Below, piece after piece: positions 1 through 8,383 of a stretch of DNA of 64,000 bases; positions within the stretch are counted from its first letter, which is position 1; each line of letters opens with the position of its first letter. This stretch comes from Sulfuricella sp. (GTDB lineage Bacteria > Pseudomonadota > Gammaproteobacteria > Burkholderiales > Sulfuricellaceae): NCBI GenBank assembly GCA_041651995.1, contig JBAZID010000008.1, positions 48,271 to 112,270 on the forward strand, given 5' to 3'. Under the pieces are notes generated by a model, which was not told the DNA's origin, searched no databases, and saw nothing but the letters and a program-made list of their open reading frames with translations. A program made the translations under genes and the position numbers.

Positions 1-1
1 T

Positions 2-610
2 CCGCAACTGATCCTGCCCAGCCTGATTCTCAACCACATGCCAATTCTTGCCCAGGTGATGTTTTTCGGCGCGTTGTTGTCCGCCATCATGAGCACGGCG
101 AGCGGCACCCTGCTTGCTCCATCGGTAACCTTCACCGAAAACATTCTGAAAAACATCATTGGTCATCAGAGCGATCGCCGTTTTTTATGGACCATGCGCC
201 TGGTAGTGGTTTGCTTTGCGGTGATCGTCACCTTGTTTGCGCTCAATTCCAACGCGAGTATCTACGACATGGTGAGCAATGCCTACAAGGTGACGCTGGT
301 CATGGCTTTCGTGCCCCTGGTGTTCGGGCTGTACTGGAAGCGCGCCAATACCCAGGGCGCCCTGTTCGCCATTACTGCCGGGTTGACAAGCTGGCTGCTG
401 TTGGAAGTTTTCAATCCGGATGGCCTGTGGCCGCCGCAACTGGTCGGGCTGCTTGCCAGTGTGGCCGGCATGCTGGCCGGCTCGCTGCTGCCCCATTTCG
501 CCGGCAAACCCACGCCGCTCGAACCCGATCACGCCGCATTGCATCACCATGCGGCGGCGCAGACAGGCCATGTGGTTGAACGCCTGAACCCGCCGCACAG
601 CAAGCTTTAA
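2..610 (+). CDS. Sodium:solute symporter family protein, C-terminal part (5' truncated by window)
   Basis: The frame is open from base 2, so the start lies outside the window; about 202 C-terminal residues are visible. The sequence has several hydrophobic membrane segments (AQVMFFGALLSAIMSTASGTLL, a long segment around LVVVCFAVIVTLFAL, then LVMAFVPLVFGLYWKRAN and two more). The STASGTLLAPS stretch and the VFGLYWKRANTQGA loop are typical of the solute:sodium symporter (SSS) family of inner-membrane transporters. The His-rich tail (ALHHHAAAQTGH) is presumably cytoplasmic. The substrate (proline, acetate, pantothenate or other) cannot be told from this part. Confidence 0.85.
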   Translation, partial: PQLILPSLILNHMPILAQVMFFGALLSAIMSTASGTLLAPSVTFTENILKNIIGHQSDRRFLWTMRLVVVCFAVIVTLFALNSNASIYDMVSNAYKVTLVMAFVPLVFGLYWKRANTQGALFAITAGLTSWLLLEVFNPDGLWPPQLVGLLASVAGMLAGSLLPHFAGKPTPLEPDHAALHHHAAAQTGHVVERLNPPHSKL

Positions 611-656
611 GCCCAGGCTTCGGACCTTGGCGTGAAACTCGCGAAGCGAGCCTTCG

Positions 657-1631
657 TTAGGTCGTGCTCCCGGTTTGCTGGAAAGCGCCCGCAAAGCAGG
701 TCAGGAAACGTTCCAGCTTCTTTTCTGGCAGGTGGTTGATCCCGGCCGCCCCCTTGCGCCCGCCGCCGCTCTCGAACTGGCGGCACAGCTCGTCCGCACC
801 GGTCGGCTTGACGCGCGGTGCGCGCACGCTGACCAGATAGCCGCCGCCGGCTTTTTGTGTCAGCACTGCATGGGCGAAGGCGGGTTCGTCCTGCGCCAGC
901 AGGTTGCCGAATACCCCGCTGACGCGCCGCGCCCAAGGCTGGCCGGGGAGCAGGTAGACGCTGCCGGACGGGTAGTCCCGCTCTGGCTGGAGCGCGCGGG
1001 CCAGCTTCATGTCCGCCGTATAGCCCTGTTTCAGGGTGGCAAAGATGGTTTCCCCGGCGATGAAAGAGAAAGGGTCTGCATAGGCGTGCAGGCGGCGGTA
1101 CAGTTCGGCGGGGTGAAAAAAGAGATCGTCAACGCTTTCGCCATAGGCATTGTAGTTGAGGTATTCGCCCAGTTCGCGTAGCGCGGTCAGTTGATCTTCG
1201 GACAGGTTCAGGGGTGCGGCGGCAAGCCGGGCGCTGTCCGGCAGGCCGTCGCCGAACGCTGCGGCCACCGCCCAGGCGCGGAAGCGGCCCGCCAGCATGG
1301 CATCCACCAGCAGGCTGGTGCAGGTAGCGGGGGAGGGATCGATTGTCGCGCGTAGCGCAGGGTGCGCCGGAATCTCGCCGGCAAAGTGGTGATCAAGGTA
1401 AACCACTTCAACACCATGATCAAGCAGGGATTTCAGCGCCGCACGGTTTTTGTCGAGCGAAATATCGAGTGCGGTGACCCGGTCGCCCGCCTGTGCATGA
1501 ACCTGTTTCAACAGGTCGATATCACGCTTTATCCCGGTAATGAGCAGGCTGTCGCAAGGCTCGGCCAGACGCAGCTGATGCAGCGCGCAGATGCCGTCGG
1601 CATCGCCATTGAAGACGTCGTAATGGGTCAT
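657..1631 (-). CDS. DHH family phosphoesterase
   Basis: 324 residues. The N-terminal DVFNGDADGICALHQL motif (residues 5-20) supplies metal-binding aspartates, and the family-naming D80-H81-H82 sits in VVYLDHHFAG. Near the C-terminus GGGRKGAAGINHLP resembles the glycine-rich substrate-binding motif of the DHHA1 domain. DHH proteins of this layout are Mn-dependent phosphoesterases acting on small nucleotides or oligonucleotides; the true substrate here is unknown. It converges with the symporter and is divergent from the MazG-like gene, the starts lying about 40 bp apart. Confidence 0.85.
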   Translation of the reverse strand: MTHYDVFNGDADGICALHQLRLAEPCDSLLITGIKRDIDLLKQVHAQAGDRVTALDISLDKNRAALKSLLDHGVEVVYLDHHFAGEIPAHPALRATIDPSPATCTSLLVDAMLAGRFRAWAVAAAFGDGLPDSARLAAAPLNLSEDQLTALRELGEYLNYNAYGESVDDLFFHPAELYRRLHAYADPFSFIAGETIFATLKQGYTADMKLARALQPERDYPSGSVYLLPGQPWARRVSGVFGNLLAQDEPAFAHAVLTQKAGGGYLVSVRAPRVKPTGADELCRQFESGGGRKGAAGINHLPEKKLERFLTCFAGAFQQTGSTT

Positions 1632-1669
1632 GGGCTGATATGATACACATTTTTGGCGGGGGTTCTGCG

Positions 1670-1990
1670 ATGGAGGGGCATGGTCTGGATAGCTTGCGCG
1701 ACGAGTTGCGGAAATTTGCCGCTGCGCGCGACTGGGAACAGTTTCACACCCCGAAGAATCTCGCCATGGCCCTGATTGTCGAGGCGGCGGAACTGGTCGA
1801 GCCGTTCCAGTGGCTGACGCCCGAACAGAGCCAGGAACTTTCGCCGGAAAAGCTGGAAGCCGTGCGCCAGGAATGTGCCGACATCCTGATTTACCTCACC
1901 CGCTTTGCCGACATGCTGGGCATCGACCTGCTCGATGCCGCGCGCGACAAGCTGGTGATCAATGCCGCCAAGTATCCGGCGCCGAAATGA
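1670..1990 (+). CDS. MazG-like nucleotide pyrophosphohydrolase
   Basis: About 106 residues of a single all-alpha NTP-PPase domain. The metal-binding ExxE...ExxD signature is seen as EAAELVE followed by ECADILIYLTRFAD. Family members hydrolyse (d)NTPs to monophosphate and pyrophosphate, cleaning up non-canonical nucleotides. I chose ATG 1670 because GGGGG lies about 8 nt upstream; ATG 1640 would add ten residues (MIHIFGGGSA) that look unlike the family and has no ribosome-binding site. Confidence 0.85.
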   Translation: MEGHGLDSLRDELRKFAAARDWEQFHTPKNLAMALIVEAAELVEPFQWLTPEQSQELSPEKLEAVRQECADILIYLTRFADMLGIDLLDAARDKLVINAAKYPAPK

Positions 1991-2002
1991 GCTGAAAAGC
2001 GA

Positions 2003-2120
2003 TTAACCACGGAGAACACGGAGCAAAACCGAATTGCATGGCGTTGGCTCTATCCGCTAGGTTAATCCCTGTATGGCCCTAATGGCCTTTCTCCGTGCTC
2101 TCCGTGTTCTCCGTGGTTAA
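2003..2120. repeat. CCACGGAG inverted-repeat element, copy A
   Basis: Left arm TTAACCACGGAGAACACGGAG and right arm ending CTCCGTGTTCTCCGTGGTTAA flank about 70 bp of unrelated sequence. Each arm is built of CACGGAG units spaced by two variable bases (9-bp period): two units on the left, three on the right. Further copies lie at 24808, 36584 and 38697. The element fills the gap between the MazG-like gene and the ferredoxin gene. Confidence 0.85.
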
Positions 2121-2151
2121 AATACCTTTTTTAGAGAGAATTAAATAATCC

Positions 2152-2460
2152 ATGAGCTATTTCGAAAAACACGTATTTTTCTGCACCAACCAGCGCGAGG
2201 ACGGCCAGTCGTGCTGCGCCAACCATGATGCCCAGGCAATGCGCGACCATGCCAAGGGGCGGATCAAGAAACTGGATATGAACGGCCCGGGCAAGGTGCG
2301 CATCAACAGCGCCGGCTGCCTCGACCGCTGCGGTGAGGGGCCGGTGCTGGTGGTGTACCCGGAAGCGGTGTGGTACACCTACGTCGACCAGTCGGACATC
2401 GATGAAATCGTCGACAGCCATCTGGTCGGCAACCAGGTGGTGGAACGGCTCAAGATCTGA
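2152..2460 (+). CDS. (2Fe-2S) ferredoxin, thioredoxin-like fold
   Basis: 102 residues resembling the small thioredoxin-fold 2Fe-2S ferredoxins. Candidate cluster ligands are C11, C21 or C22, and the C56-x3-C60 pair in NSAGCLDRCGEGP. The spacing and the terminal VWYTYVDQSDIDEIVDSHL block are typical of this soluble cytoplasmic family, which carries electrons in poorly defined pathways. It stands alone, with repeat copy A just upstream. Confidence 0.88.
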   Translation: MSYFEKHVFFCTNQREDGQSCCANHDAQAMRDHAKGRIKKLDMNGPGKVRINSAGCLDRCGEGPVLVVYPEAVWYTYVDQSDIDEIVDSHLVGNQVVERLKI

Positions 2461-2489
2461 AGTAGCCATCGGCTTCTTGAACTTGCACG

Positions 2490-2522
2490 TTATCATGATA
2501 AACTAAGTCCATTAAACTAAGT
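2490..2522. promoter_or_regulatory. Candidate toxin-antitoxin operator
   Basis: The 47 bp upstream of the antitoxin start contain a perfect 12-bp palindrome TTATCATGATAA (2490-2501), then two direct copies of AAACTAAGT (2500-2508 and 2514-2522). Phd/YefM-type antitoxins usually repress their own promoter through such elements. No binding is shown; this is positional inference. Confidence 0.4.
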
Positions 2523-2536
2523 TAAACTGGATTGCC

Positions 2537-2782
2537 ATGCAAACAGTCAATATCCACGAAGCCAAAACCCAGCTTTCGCGCCTGGTCGAGCAGGCGGTAG
2601 AGGGGGATTCCTTCATCATCGCCAAGGCCGGAAAACCACTGGTCAAGGTGACCCGGCTGGATGCGCCTTCAGCCGGACAAGTCCGCAGGCTGGGCTTCAT
2701 GGCGGGCCAGATCAGGGTGCCTGATGATTTTGACCGCATGGGCAGCGGAGAAATCGAGCGGCTCTTCGGAGGGGAAGAATGA
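2537..2782 (+). CDS. Type II antitoxin, Phd/YefM family
   Basis: 81 residues. The N-terminal half (MQTVNIHEAKTQLSRLVEQA, then GDSFIIAKAGKPLVKVTRL) is the Phd/YefM DNA-binding fold. The C-terminal VPDDFDRMGSGEIERLFGGEE is the acidic toxin-wrapping segment seen in antitoxins paired with PIN toxins. The stop overlaps the toxin start (ATGA at 2779-2782), so the pair is translationally coupled. Confidence 0.9.
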   Translation: MQTVNIHEAKTQLSRLVEQAVEGDSFIIAKAGKPLVKVTRLDAPSAGQVRRLGFMAGQIRVPDDFDRMGSGEIERLFGGEE

Positions 2783-3165
2783 AGCTGTTGCTGGATACCC
2801 ACTTGCTGCTATGGGCGGCCGGTTCGCCCGAGCAGTTGCCTGCAGCGGCGCGCCCCCTGCTGGAAGACCCGCAGAATGAATTGCTCTTCAGCGCGGCCAG
2901 CCTTTGGGAAATTGCCATCAAACGCGGCCTTGGGCGCTCCGATTTTCAGGTGGATGCAAGGGTGCTGCGCCGGGGGCTGCTGGACAATGGCTATCAGGAA
3001 TTGGCCATCGGCAGCGAGCACGCCGTTTCCATTGATAGTTTGCCGCCACTCCATAAAGACCCGTTCGACCGGATGCTGGTTGCGCAAGCAACCGTCGAAG
3101 GCATTACATTGCTGACGGCGGATACCTGGGTGGCGCAATACCCGGGTCCGATACGGCAGGTCTGA
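2779..3165 (+). CDS. Type II toxin, PIN domain ribonuclease (VapC-like)
   Basis: 128 residues, a full PIN domain. The acidic metal-binding residues are visible: D6 in LLLDTHLLLW, the Glu of SLWEIAIK, the Asp of HKDPFDRML and the Asp of LLTADTW. VapC toxins cleave tRNA or rRNA and are neutralised by the co-encoded antitoxin. The gene looks intact, so the module is probably functional. Confidence 0.9.
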   Translation: MKLLLDTHLLLWAAGSPEQLPAAARPLLEDPQNELLFSAASLWEIAIKRGLGRSDFQVDARVLRRGLLDNGYQELAIGSEHAVSIDSLPPLHKDPFDRMLVAQATVEGITLLTADTWVAQYPGPIRQV

Positions 3166-3200
3166 TTCTGAATCCGCTGATTTCAACGGGAAGAAAGGCG

Positions 3201-4103
3201 TTGTCGCCAGTGCTTTCCGCAACGGGCCTTTTCAAGCGCTATGGCGCCAGCGAAGTGGTCGCGGGCCTCGATCTGGCGCTGGCGCCGGGCGAGTGCTTCG
3301 GCCTGCTCGGCCCCAACGGCGCGGGCAAGACCACCACGCTGCGGCTGCTGCTGGGCCTGACCCGGCCGGATGGCGGCACGATTTCGCTGCTGGGTCTGCC
3401 GGTGCCCGAGAAAGCGCGCGAAGCGCGGCTCAAGGTCGGGGTGGTGCCGCAGGTGGATAGTCTCGACCCGGATTTCACGGTGACCGAAAACCTGCTGGTT
3501 TATGGCCGGTACTTCGGCCTCAAGGATCACGAGATCCGGGCGCGCATTCCGGCCCTGCTTGAATTCGCCGAACTGGAGAGCAAGGCGGAGGCCAGCATCG
3601 AATCTCTCTCCGGCGGCATGAAGCGGCGCCTGACCCTGGCGCGCGCGCTGGTCAACGATCCCGACGTGATCTTTCTCGACGAGCCCACCACTGGCCTCGA
3701 CCCGCAGGCACGCCATATGATGTGGCAGCGCCTGAGAAGATTGCTGAGCGAAGGCAAAACCATCCTGCTCACCACCCATTTCATGGAAGAAGCCGAGCGC
3801 CTGTGCGACCGCCTGCTGATCATGGACAAGGGCGTGGCGGTCACCACCGGCGCGCCACGCGACCTGATCGCGGAGCATATCGAGCCGCATGTGGTGGAAA
3901 TCTACGGCGATGAAGGGACGTCGCACTGCGCCGGCTTCTGCCAGCGCCAGGAGCAGGTGGGAGAAACCCTGTTTTGCTACGCCGCCGACCCGCATGAACT
4001 GCTGGCCCAGTTGCAGCAGCAGTGCGAATTGCGCTATCTGCATCGCCCGTCCAACTTGGAGGACGTATTTCTGAAACTGACCGGCCGGGAGTTGCGGGAG
4101 TGA
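3201..4103 (+). CDS. ABC transporter ATP-binding protein (NodI/drug-exporter type)
   Basis: 300 residues from a TTG start (MSPVLSATGLFKRYG) with AAAGG upstream. Walker A is GPNGAGKTT, the ABC signature LSGGMKRRLTLARAL, Walker B VIFLDEPTTGLDP, and the switch histidine lies in LLTTHFMEEAERL. The sequence most resembles the NodI / DrrA-like class of ABC-2 exporters. It overlaps the permease gene (GTGA). The likely job is export of a lipid-linked, glycan or drug-like molecule; the substrate is not evident. Confidence 0.88.
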   Translation: MSPVLSATGLFKRYGASEVVAGLDLALAPGECFGLLGPNGAGKTTTLRLLLGLTRPDGGTISLLGLPVPEKAREARLKVGVVPQVDSLDPDFTVTENLLVYGRYFGLKDHEIRARIPALLEFAELESKAEASIESLSGGMKRRLTLARALVNDPDVIFLDEPTTGLDPQARHMMWQRLRRLLSEGKTILLTTHFMEEAERLCDRLLIMDKGVAVTTGAPRDLIAEHIEPHVVEIYGDEGTSHCAGFCQRQEQVGETLFCYAADPHELLAQLQQQCELRYLHRPSNLEDVFLKLTGRELRE

Positions 4104-4888
4104 CCAGCAAAACCGACTACCGGCTGCCCAACTTGAGCTGGCGCTTCATTTCCGTGTGGCGGCGCAATTTCCTGGTATGGCGCAAGCTGGCGATTCCCTC
4201 CATCCTGGGCAATCTCGCCGACCCGGCGTTCTACATGCTGGGTCTGGGCTACGGCCTGGGCAGCCTGCTGCCGCAGGTGGCCGGTGTTCCCTACATGACT
4301 TTTCTCGCCGCCGGCACGCTGTGCTACAGCACCATGAACAGTGCCACCTTCGAAAGCCTGTATTCCGCCTTTTCGCGCATGCACGTGCAGAAAACCTGGG
4401 ACGCGATGCTCAACGCGCCGCTGGAGCTGGACGACGTGATGCTCGGCGAACTGGTGTGGGCGACGAGCAAGAGCGTGCTTTCCGGCGTGGCGATCCTGGT
4501 CATCATCCTGGCGCTGGGCCTGGCGGATTCCTGGCTGCTGCTGTGGACCCTGCCGCTCCTGGTGCTGATCGGCTTCTGTTTCACCGGGCTGGCGCTGGTG
4601 ATGAACGCGCTTTCGCCCAATTACGATTTCTTCATGTATTACTTCACCCTGGCAATCACGCCCATGGTGCTGCTGTGCGGCGTGTTCTACCCGGTCGAGC
4701 AGCTGCCGGCCTTCCTGCAGACCGCCGCGAACTGGCTGCCGCTAACCCATGCCATCGCGCTGGCGCGGCCGCTGGTGCAAGGGGAATGGCCGCAGCAGGT
4801 GCTTGTTCATGCCGGCGTATTGCTGGCCTATGGGAGCGGCGGTTTTTATCTGGCATTGGTGCTGGTGCGGCGCAGGCTATTAAAATAG
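4100..4888 (+). CDS. ABC-2 type transporter permease (NodJ family)
   Basis: 262 residues with about six membrane segments. The start is GTG 4100, overlapping the stop of the ATPase gene, with GGGAG about 8 nt upstream; the in-frame ATG 4022 would overlap the ATPase by 82 nt and is unlikely. The LWTLPLLVLIGFCFTGLALVMNALSPNYDFFMYYFTL and GVFYPVEQLPAFLQ regions are typical ABC-2 permease sequence. It forms a two-gene exporter with the upstream ATPase. There are no nodulation genes, so a symbiosis role should not be assumed. Confidence 0.88.
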   Translation: MTSKTDYRLPNLSWRFISVWRRNFLVWRKLAIPSILGNLADPAFYMLGLGYGLGSLLPQVAGVPYMTFLAAGTLCYSTMNSATFESLYSAFSRMHVQKTWDAMLNAPLELDDVMLGELVWATSKSVLSGVAILVIILALGLADSWLLLWTLPLLVLIGFCFTGLALVMNALSPNYDFFMYYFTLAITPMVLLCGVFYPVEQLPAFLQTAANWLPLTHAIALARPLVQGEWPQQVLVHAGVLLAYGSGGFYLALVLVRRRLLK

Positions 4889-5106
4889 CCTGCTGAAATT
4901 ATTACGCTTCGATTTTTCAGTCTGGCCCCCCAGGTTCTTCGGGCGCCGCAAAATTAGCCGCCAGCTTCATGCATCTGTTAAGATACCGCCCTGCGGCATT
5001 TGTCTCCAGTCCTTGCGCCGCGGCCCTTCCGGCTCATCAAACCCCCCATTCGTCCTAAGACTGGCGCCCAAAGCGGCGACAGGCCGATATTATTTTCAGG
5101 AATTCC

Positions 5107-6444
5107 ATGTCTTTTTCTTCCCTCGGCCTGTCCGATGAAATCGTTCGTGCCGTCACCGAGCACGGCTACACCGTTCCCACCCCGATCCAGTTGCAGGCGA
5201 TTCCCACCGTATTGATGGGTGGCGACCTGATGGGTGGCGCGCAGACCGGCACCGGCAAGACCGCCGGCTTTACCTTGCCGATTCTGCATCGCCTTTCGGT
5301 TGGCGGCGACAAGACACCACCCGGCGGCCATGCCCATATCCGGGCGCTGATGCTCACCCCGACGCGCGAACTTGCCGCGCAGGTGGAGGAAAGCGTGCGC
5401 ACCTATGGCAAATATTTGAAACTCAAATCCATGGTGATGTTTGGCGGCGTCAATATCAACCCGCAGATTCAGCGCCTGCGCAGCCGCGTCGATATTCTGG
5501 TGGCCACGCCGGGCCGCCTGCTCGACCATCTGCAACAGAGAACGGTCGATCTTTCGCATGTCGAGATTCTGGTGCTGGACGAGGCCGACCGCATGCTGGA
5601 CATGGGTTTCATCCGCGACATCAAGCGCGTGCTCGCGGTGCTGCCCAAGCATCGCCAGAACCTGCTGTTCTCCGCCACCTTCTCCGACGAGATCAAGGCG
5701 CTGGCGGACGGCTTGCTCAACAAACCGGTGCTGATCGAAGTGGCGCGCCGCAATGTCACCGCCGACACGGTGGCGCAGAAGGTTTACAAGGTCGACCGCG
5801 AAAGAAAGCGCGAGCTGCTCACCCTCCTGATCAAGGAGCACAACTGGCATCAGGTGCTGGTGTTCACGCGCACCAAGCACGGCGCCAACAAGCTGTCCGA
5901 GCAACTGACCAAGGAAGGTATCCCGGCTCTTGCCATTCACGGCAACAAGAGCCAGGCGGCGCGCACTCGCGCCCTGTCCGAATTCAAGAGCGGCAGCCTG
6001 CAGGTTCTGGTTGCCACCGATATCGCCGCCCGCGGCATCGACATCAGCGAACTGCCGCACGTGGTCAACTTCGAGCTTCCCAATGTGCCGGAAGATTACG
6101 TCCACCGCATCGGCCGCACCGGCCGCGCCGGATCGGAAGGTGAAGCCGTTTCGCTGGTGTGCATTGACGAAAAGAAACTGCTGTCGGATATCGAAAGGCT
6201 GATCAAGCGCGAGATACCCGAAGTGCTGGTGCCGGGCTTCGAACCCGATCCGTCGATCAAGGCCGAGCCGATCCTGAACGGGCAGAACCGGGGTGGCGGA
6301 CAGCAACGCACAGGCGGCAGAAGTCAGCCTGGCGCTCGTTCCGGAAACCGCTCAGCAGCGCCATCCGCAGCCAGGCCCAAGGGGCCGGCAGGCAGTGGCG
6401 CCGGCAAGCCGCCGCTGCACCGCACCGGTGGGCGTGGCCGCTGA
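5107..6444 (+). CDS. rhlE: DEAD-box ATP-dependent RNA helicase RhlE
   Basis: 445 residues. Q motif with F/GY at TPIQLQAIP, motif I AQTGTGKT, Ia PTRELAAQV, II DEAD (VLDEADRMLDMGF), III SATFS, IV-VI including VATDIAARGID and HRIGRTGRAG. A basic, Gly/Ser/Arg-rich tail (GGGQQRTGGRSQPGARSGN...) follows the helicase core, as usual for RhlE, and probably aids RNA binding. Role: RNA duplex remodelling in ribosome assembly or RNA decay. It is monocistronic and ends at the terminator at 6492. Confidence 0.93.
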   Translation: MSFSSLGLSDEIVRAVTEHGYTVPTPIQLQAIPTVLMGGDLMGGAQTGTGKTAGFTLPILHRLSVGGDKTPPGGHAHIRALMLTPTRELAAQVEESVRTYGKYLKLKSMVMFGGVNINPQIQRLRSRVDILVATPGRLLDHLQQRTVDLSHVEILVLDEADRMLDMGFIRDIKRVLAVLPKHRQNLLFSATFSDEIKALADGLLNKPVLIEVARRNVTADTVAQKVYKVDRERKRELLTLLIKEHNWHQVLVFTRTKHGANKLSEQLTKEGIPALAIHGNKSQAARTRALSEFKSGSLQVLVATDIAARGIDISELPHVVNFELPNVPEDYVHRIGRTGRAGSEGEAVSLVCIDEKKLLSDIERLIKREIPEVLVPGFEPDPSIKAEPILNGQNRGGGQQRTGGRSQPGARSGNRSAAPSAARPKGPAGSGAGKPPLHRTGGRGR

Positions 6445-6488
6445 TCGCGGCTAGCTCCTCTCCCCTGACAAGGGGAGGCCGGGAGGGG

Positions 6489-6872
6489 TTAGGGGGGCGA
6501 ATTGCCCCCCTTTTTTTTACGCCGCGCAAACCAGAGCGAATAAACCAGCGCATTCAGGATCACCACGCCCAGCCCCAGAGCAAACTGCAACTCGCGCGTC
6601 AGACCGGCCGGGTAAATCAGGGGAAGGAGATAGTGTTCGATGAAGCCGCTGGCATAGCCCCGGCCGCCGCTTGCCTGCCGCAGCAGGTTTTCCAGCGGCG
6701 TGAGCGGACAGATCCAGCCGGTGAATTCGATCAGCGCCCCCCAGAGGGCTGCCGGCAGGTGCAGCCAGACCAGCCAGCGCCATTTGAGGGCAAAAAAGCC
6801 GCCCAGCACCACGAACAGGATGAAGGCGAAGTGGAGCAGGACGACCAGATCGGCGGCGATTTCATGCAACAT
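6489..6872 (-). CDS. DUF2784 domain-containing membrane protein
   Basis: 127 residues with about four hydrophobic segments (LVVLLHFAFILFVVLGGFFAL, WLHLPAALWGALIEFTGWICPLTPLEN, the YLLPLIYPAGL region and FALGLGVVILNALVYSLWF). The FTGWICPLTPLEN...GGRGYASGFIEHYLLPLIYP signature identifies the DUF2784 family of small inner-membrane proteins of unknown function. The Lys/Gly/Pro tail (RRKKKGGNSPP) is encoded by the terminator hairpin of rhlE and may be dispensable. Confidence 0.85.
   Translation of the reverse strand: MLHEIAADLVVLLHFAFILFVVLGGFFALKWRWLVWLHLPAALWGALIEFTGWICPLTPLENLLRQASGGRGYASGFIEHYLLPLIYPAGLTRELQFALGLGVVILNALVYSLWFARRKKKGGNSPP
6492..6518 (+). terminator. Rho-independent terminator after rhlE
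   Basis: GGGGGGC, short AT-rich loop (GAATT), GCCCCCC, then eight T. The hairpin lies inside the last codons of the converging DUF2784 gene, so one DNA stretch codes on one strand and terminates on the other. Confidence 0.85.
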
Positions 6873-6902
6873 CCCGAGGCGCGCTCCAGAATTTAGAACA
6901 TG

Positions 6903-7580
6903 CTAGGCCGAGACGCCCAGTTCCGCATACAGCCGGGCCACCAGCGCCCGCAACTCGCCAACGTCAGCCTCGAGCCTCGTCACCTTGGCTTTCAGCGCAG
7001 AAATTTCGCCCAGTGAAATATCATTTGCCATGCCTGGCCCGGATGGCGTCGCCTGCGCGGACTCAGTGAGGGCCGGTTCCCCGCTCAACAGGTGCGCCCA
7101 GCGGTTCTCGCGCGCGCCGGGCTGGCGCGGCAATTCCACCACCAGCGCCCCTGCTTGCCGTTCGGCCAGTTCATGCAGAAACGCTTCGACCGCCGAGATG
7201 TCGGAAAATTTATGCAGCCGCTCGCTATTGAGGCGCAGTTCGCCCGCCGTTTGCGGGCCGCGCAGCATCAGCGTGACCAGCAGGGCCACCGACTGCGATG
7301 GCACCTGCAATACCCGCTCGATATTGTGGGCATAGCGCTGCACCCGCCCGCCGCTCGACTCCACCACCAGCGTCAGCGCCCTGAGGCTGTCGATCGCTAT
7401 CAGCACGTCCGCTTCGCTGGCCTCGATCACCGGGTCGCGGCTGGTTTTCTGGTTGCAGCCTGAGATCATCGCATTCAGCGTCAGGGGATAAGTGTCCGGC
7501 ACGGTATGCTGCTTCTCGGCGAGCACGCCAAGAACGCGCGTTTCAAGCAGGGAAAGGATGGGCAGGCTGGAGCTGGTCAT
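6903..7580 (-). CDS. yceH: YceH family protein (DUF480)
   Basis: 225 residues. Two winged-helix repeats are apparent: LSLLETRVLGVLAEKQHTVPDTYPLTLNAMISGCNQKTSRDPV near the N-terminus, a DUF480 hallmark, then VALLVTLMLRGPQTAGELRLNSERLHKFSD. A C-terminal segment (ISALKAKVTRLEADVGELRALVARLYAELG) is a predicted coiled coil. The function is unknown; the fold suggests DNA or protein binding. Confidence 0.9.
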   Translation of the reverse strand: MTSSSLPILSLLETRVLGVLAEKQHTVPDTYPLTLNAMISGCNQKTSRDPVIEASEADVLIAIDSLRALTLVVESSGGRVQRYAHNIERVLQVPSQSVALLVTLMLRGPQTAGELRLNSERLHKFSDISAVEAFLHELAERQAGALVVELPRQPGARENRWAHLLSGEPALTESAQATPSGPGMANDISLGEISALKAKVTRLEADVGELRALVARLYAELGVSA

Positions 7581-7702
7581 GATTGGCGTTTCACAAAAGG
7601 ATTATTATGCACGCCGACCGTTGTCGTGAATATGAATCATCGCGAGTTATACTCTCGGCATAGACGTTAGCGCGTAGTCAGCAACATTCAGAAATCACGA
7701 GC

Positions 7703-8383
7703 ATGGACCCATTACTGCGTCACCGTATCCCCGAACCCGAGCTGATGAATGACCCTATGCAGGCACGCGCCTATGCCGAGGCGGATTTTTCCGAGCCTCA
7801 TCAGGCATTCGTCACCCATTTCCAGCGGCTGTTTCCTGATTTCTCCCCGTCACAGGCCATCGACCTGGGATGCGGTCCGGCGGACGTGACCCTGCGTTTT
7901 GCACGGGCATTTCCGGAATCCATCATTCTCGGCGTCGATGGCGCAAGCGCGATGCTTGCGTTGGGGCGCCAGGCCGTGGAGGCAGAGGGGCTTGCCCGAC
8001 GCCTGAGACTGCAACAATCTTATCTGCCCGATACATTATTGCCGGCCAGCAACTTCGATGCTGTCATCAGCAACAGCCTGCTCCATCATCTCGACGATCC
8101 TGCCGTGCTGTGGCAGACTGTCCGGCACGTTGCCAGGCCCGGCGCGGCAGTACTGGTCATGGACCTGAAACGGCCGGCAAGCATTCAGGAAGCTCGGGGC
8201 CTGGCTATCCACTACGCAGCGGATGCGCCGCCCATATTGCAACATGATTTTTACCACTCGCTGCTTGCCGCCTATCGTCCCGACGAAGTGCGCCTGCAAC
8301 TGGATGGGGCAGGACTATCGCAGCTGCGGGTCGAAGCTGTGAGCGATCGCCATGTGCTGATTTGGGGAATAATGGATGTTTGA
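7703..8383 (+). CDS. Class I SAM-dependent methyltransferase
   Basis: 226 residues. Motif I AIDLGCGPADVTLRFA binds S-adenosylmethionine, followed by GVDGASAMLALGRQ (acidic loop) and NSLLHHLDDPAVLWQTVRHVARPGAAVLVMDL. The substrate is unknown. The C-terminal AYRPDEVRLQLDGAGL region is common in small-molecule methyltransferases. The stop overlaps the next gene by 8 nt, suggesting an operon with the CoA-binding protein and dapF. Confidence 0.85.
   Translation: MDPLLRHRIPEPELMNDPMQARAYAEADFSEPHQAFVTHFQRLFPDFSPSQAIDLGCGPADVTLRFARAFPESIILGVDGASAMLALGRQAVEAEGLARRLRLQQSYLPDTLLPASNFDAVISNSLLHHLDDPAVLWQTVRHVARPGAAVLVMDLKRPASIQEARGLAIHYAADAPPILQHDFYHSLLAAYRPDEVRLQLDGAGLSQLRVEAVSDRHVLIWGIMDV

Noticed and set aside
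3201..4888. NodIJ homologues as evidence for a nodulating symbiont
   Set aside because: The family is widespread in non-symbionts, and no nod genes are in the window.
4978..6306. Long open frame on the minus strand opposite rhlE (about 440 codons)
   Set aside because: It is the complement of a GC-rich DEAD-box gene whose motifs are all intact; the antisense product resembles no protein and has no ribosome-binding site.
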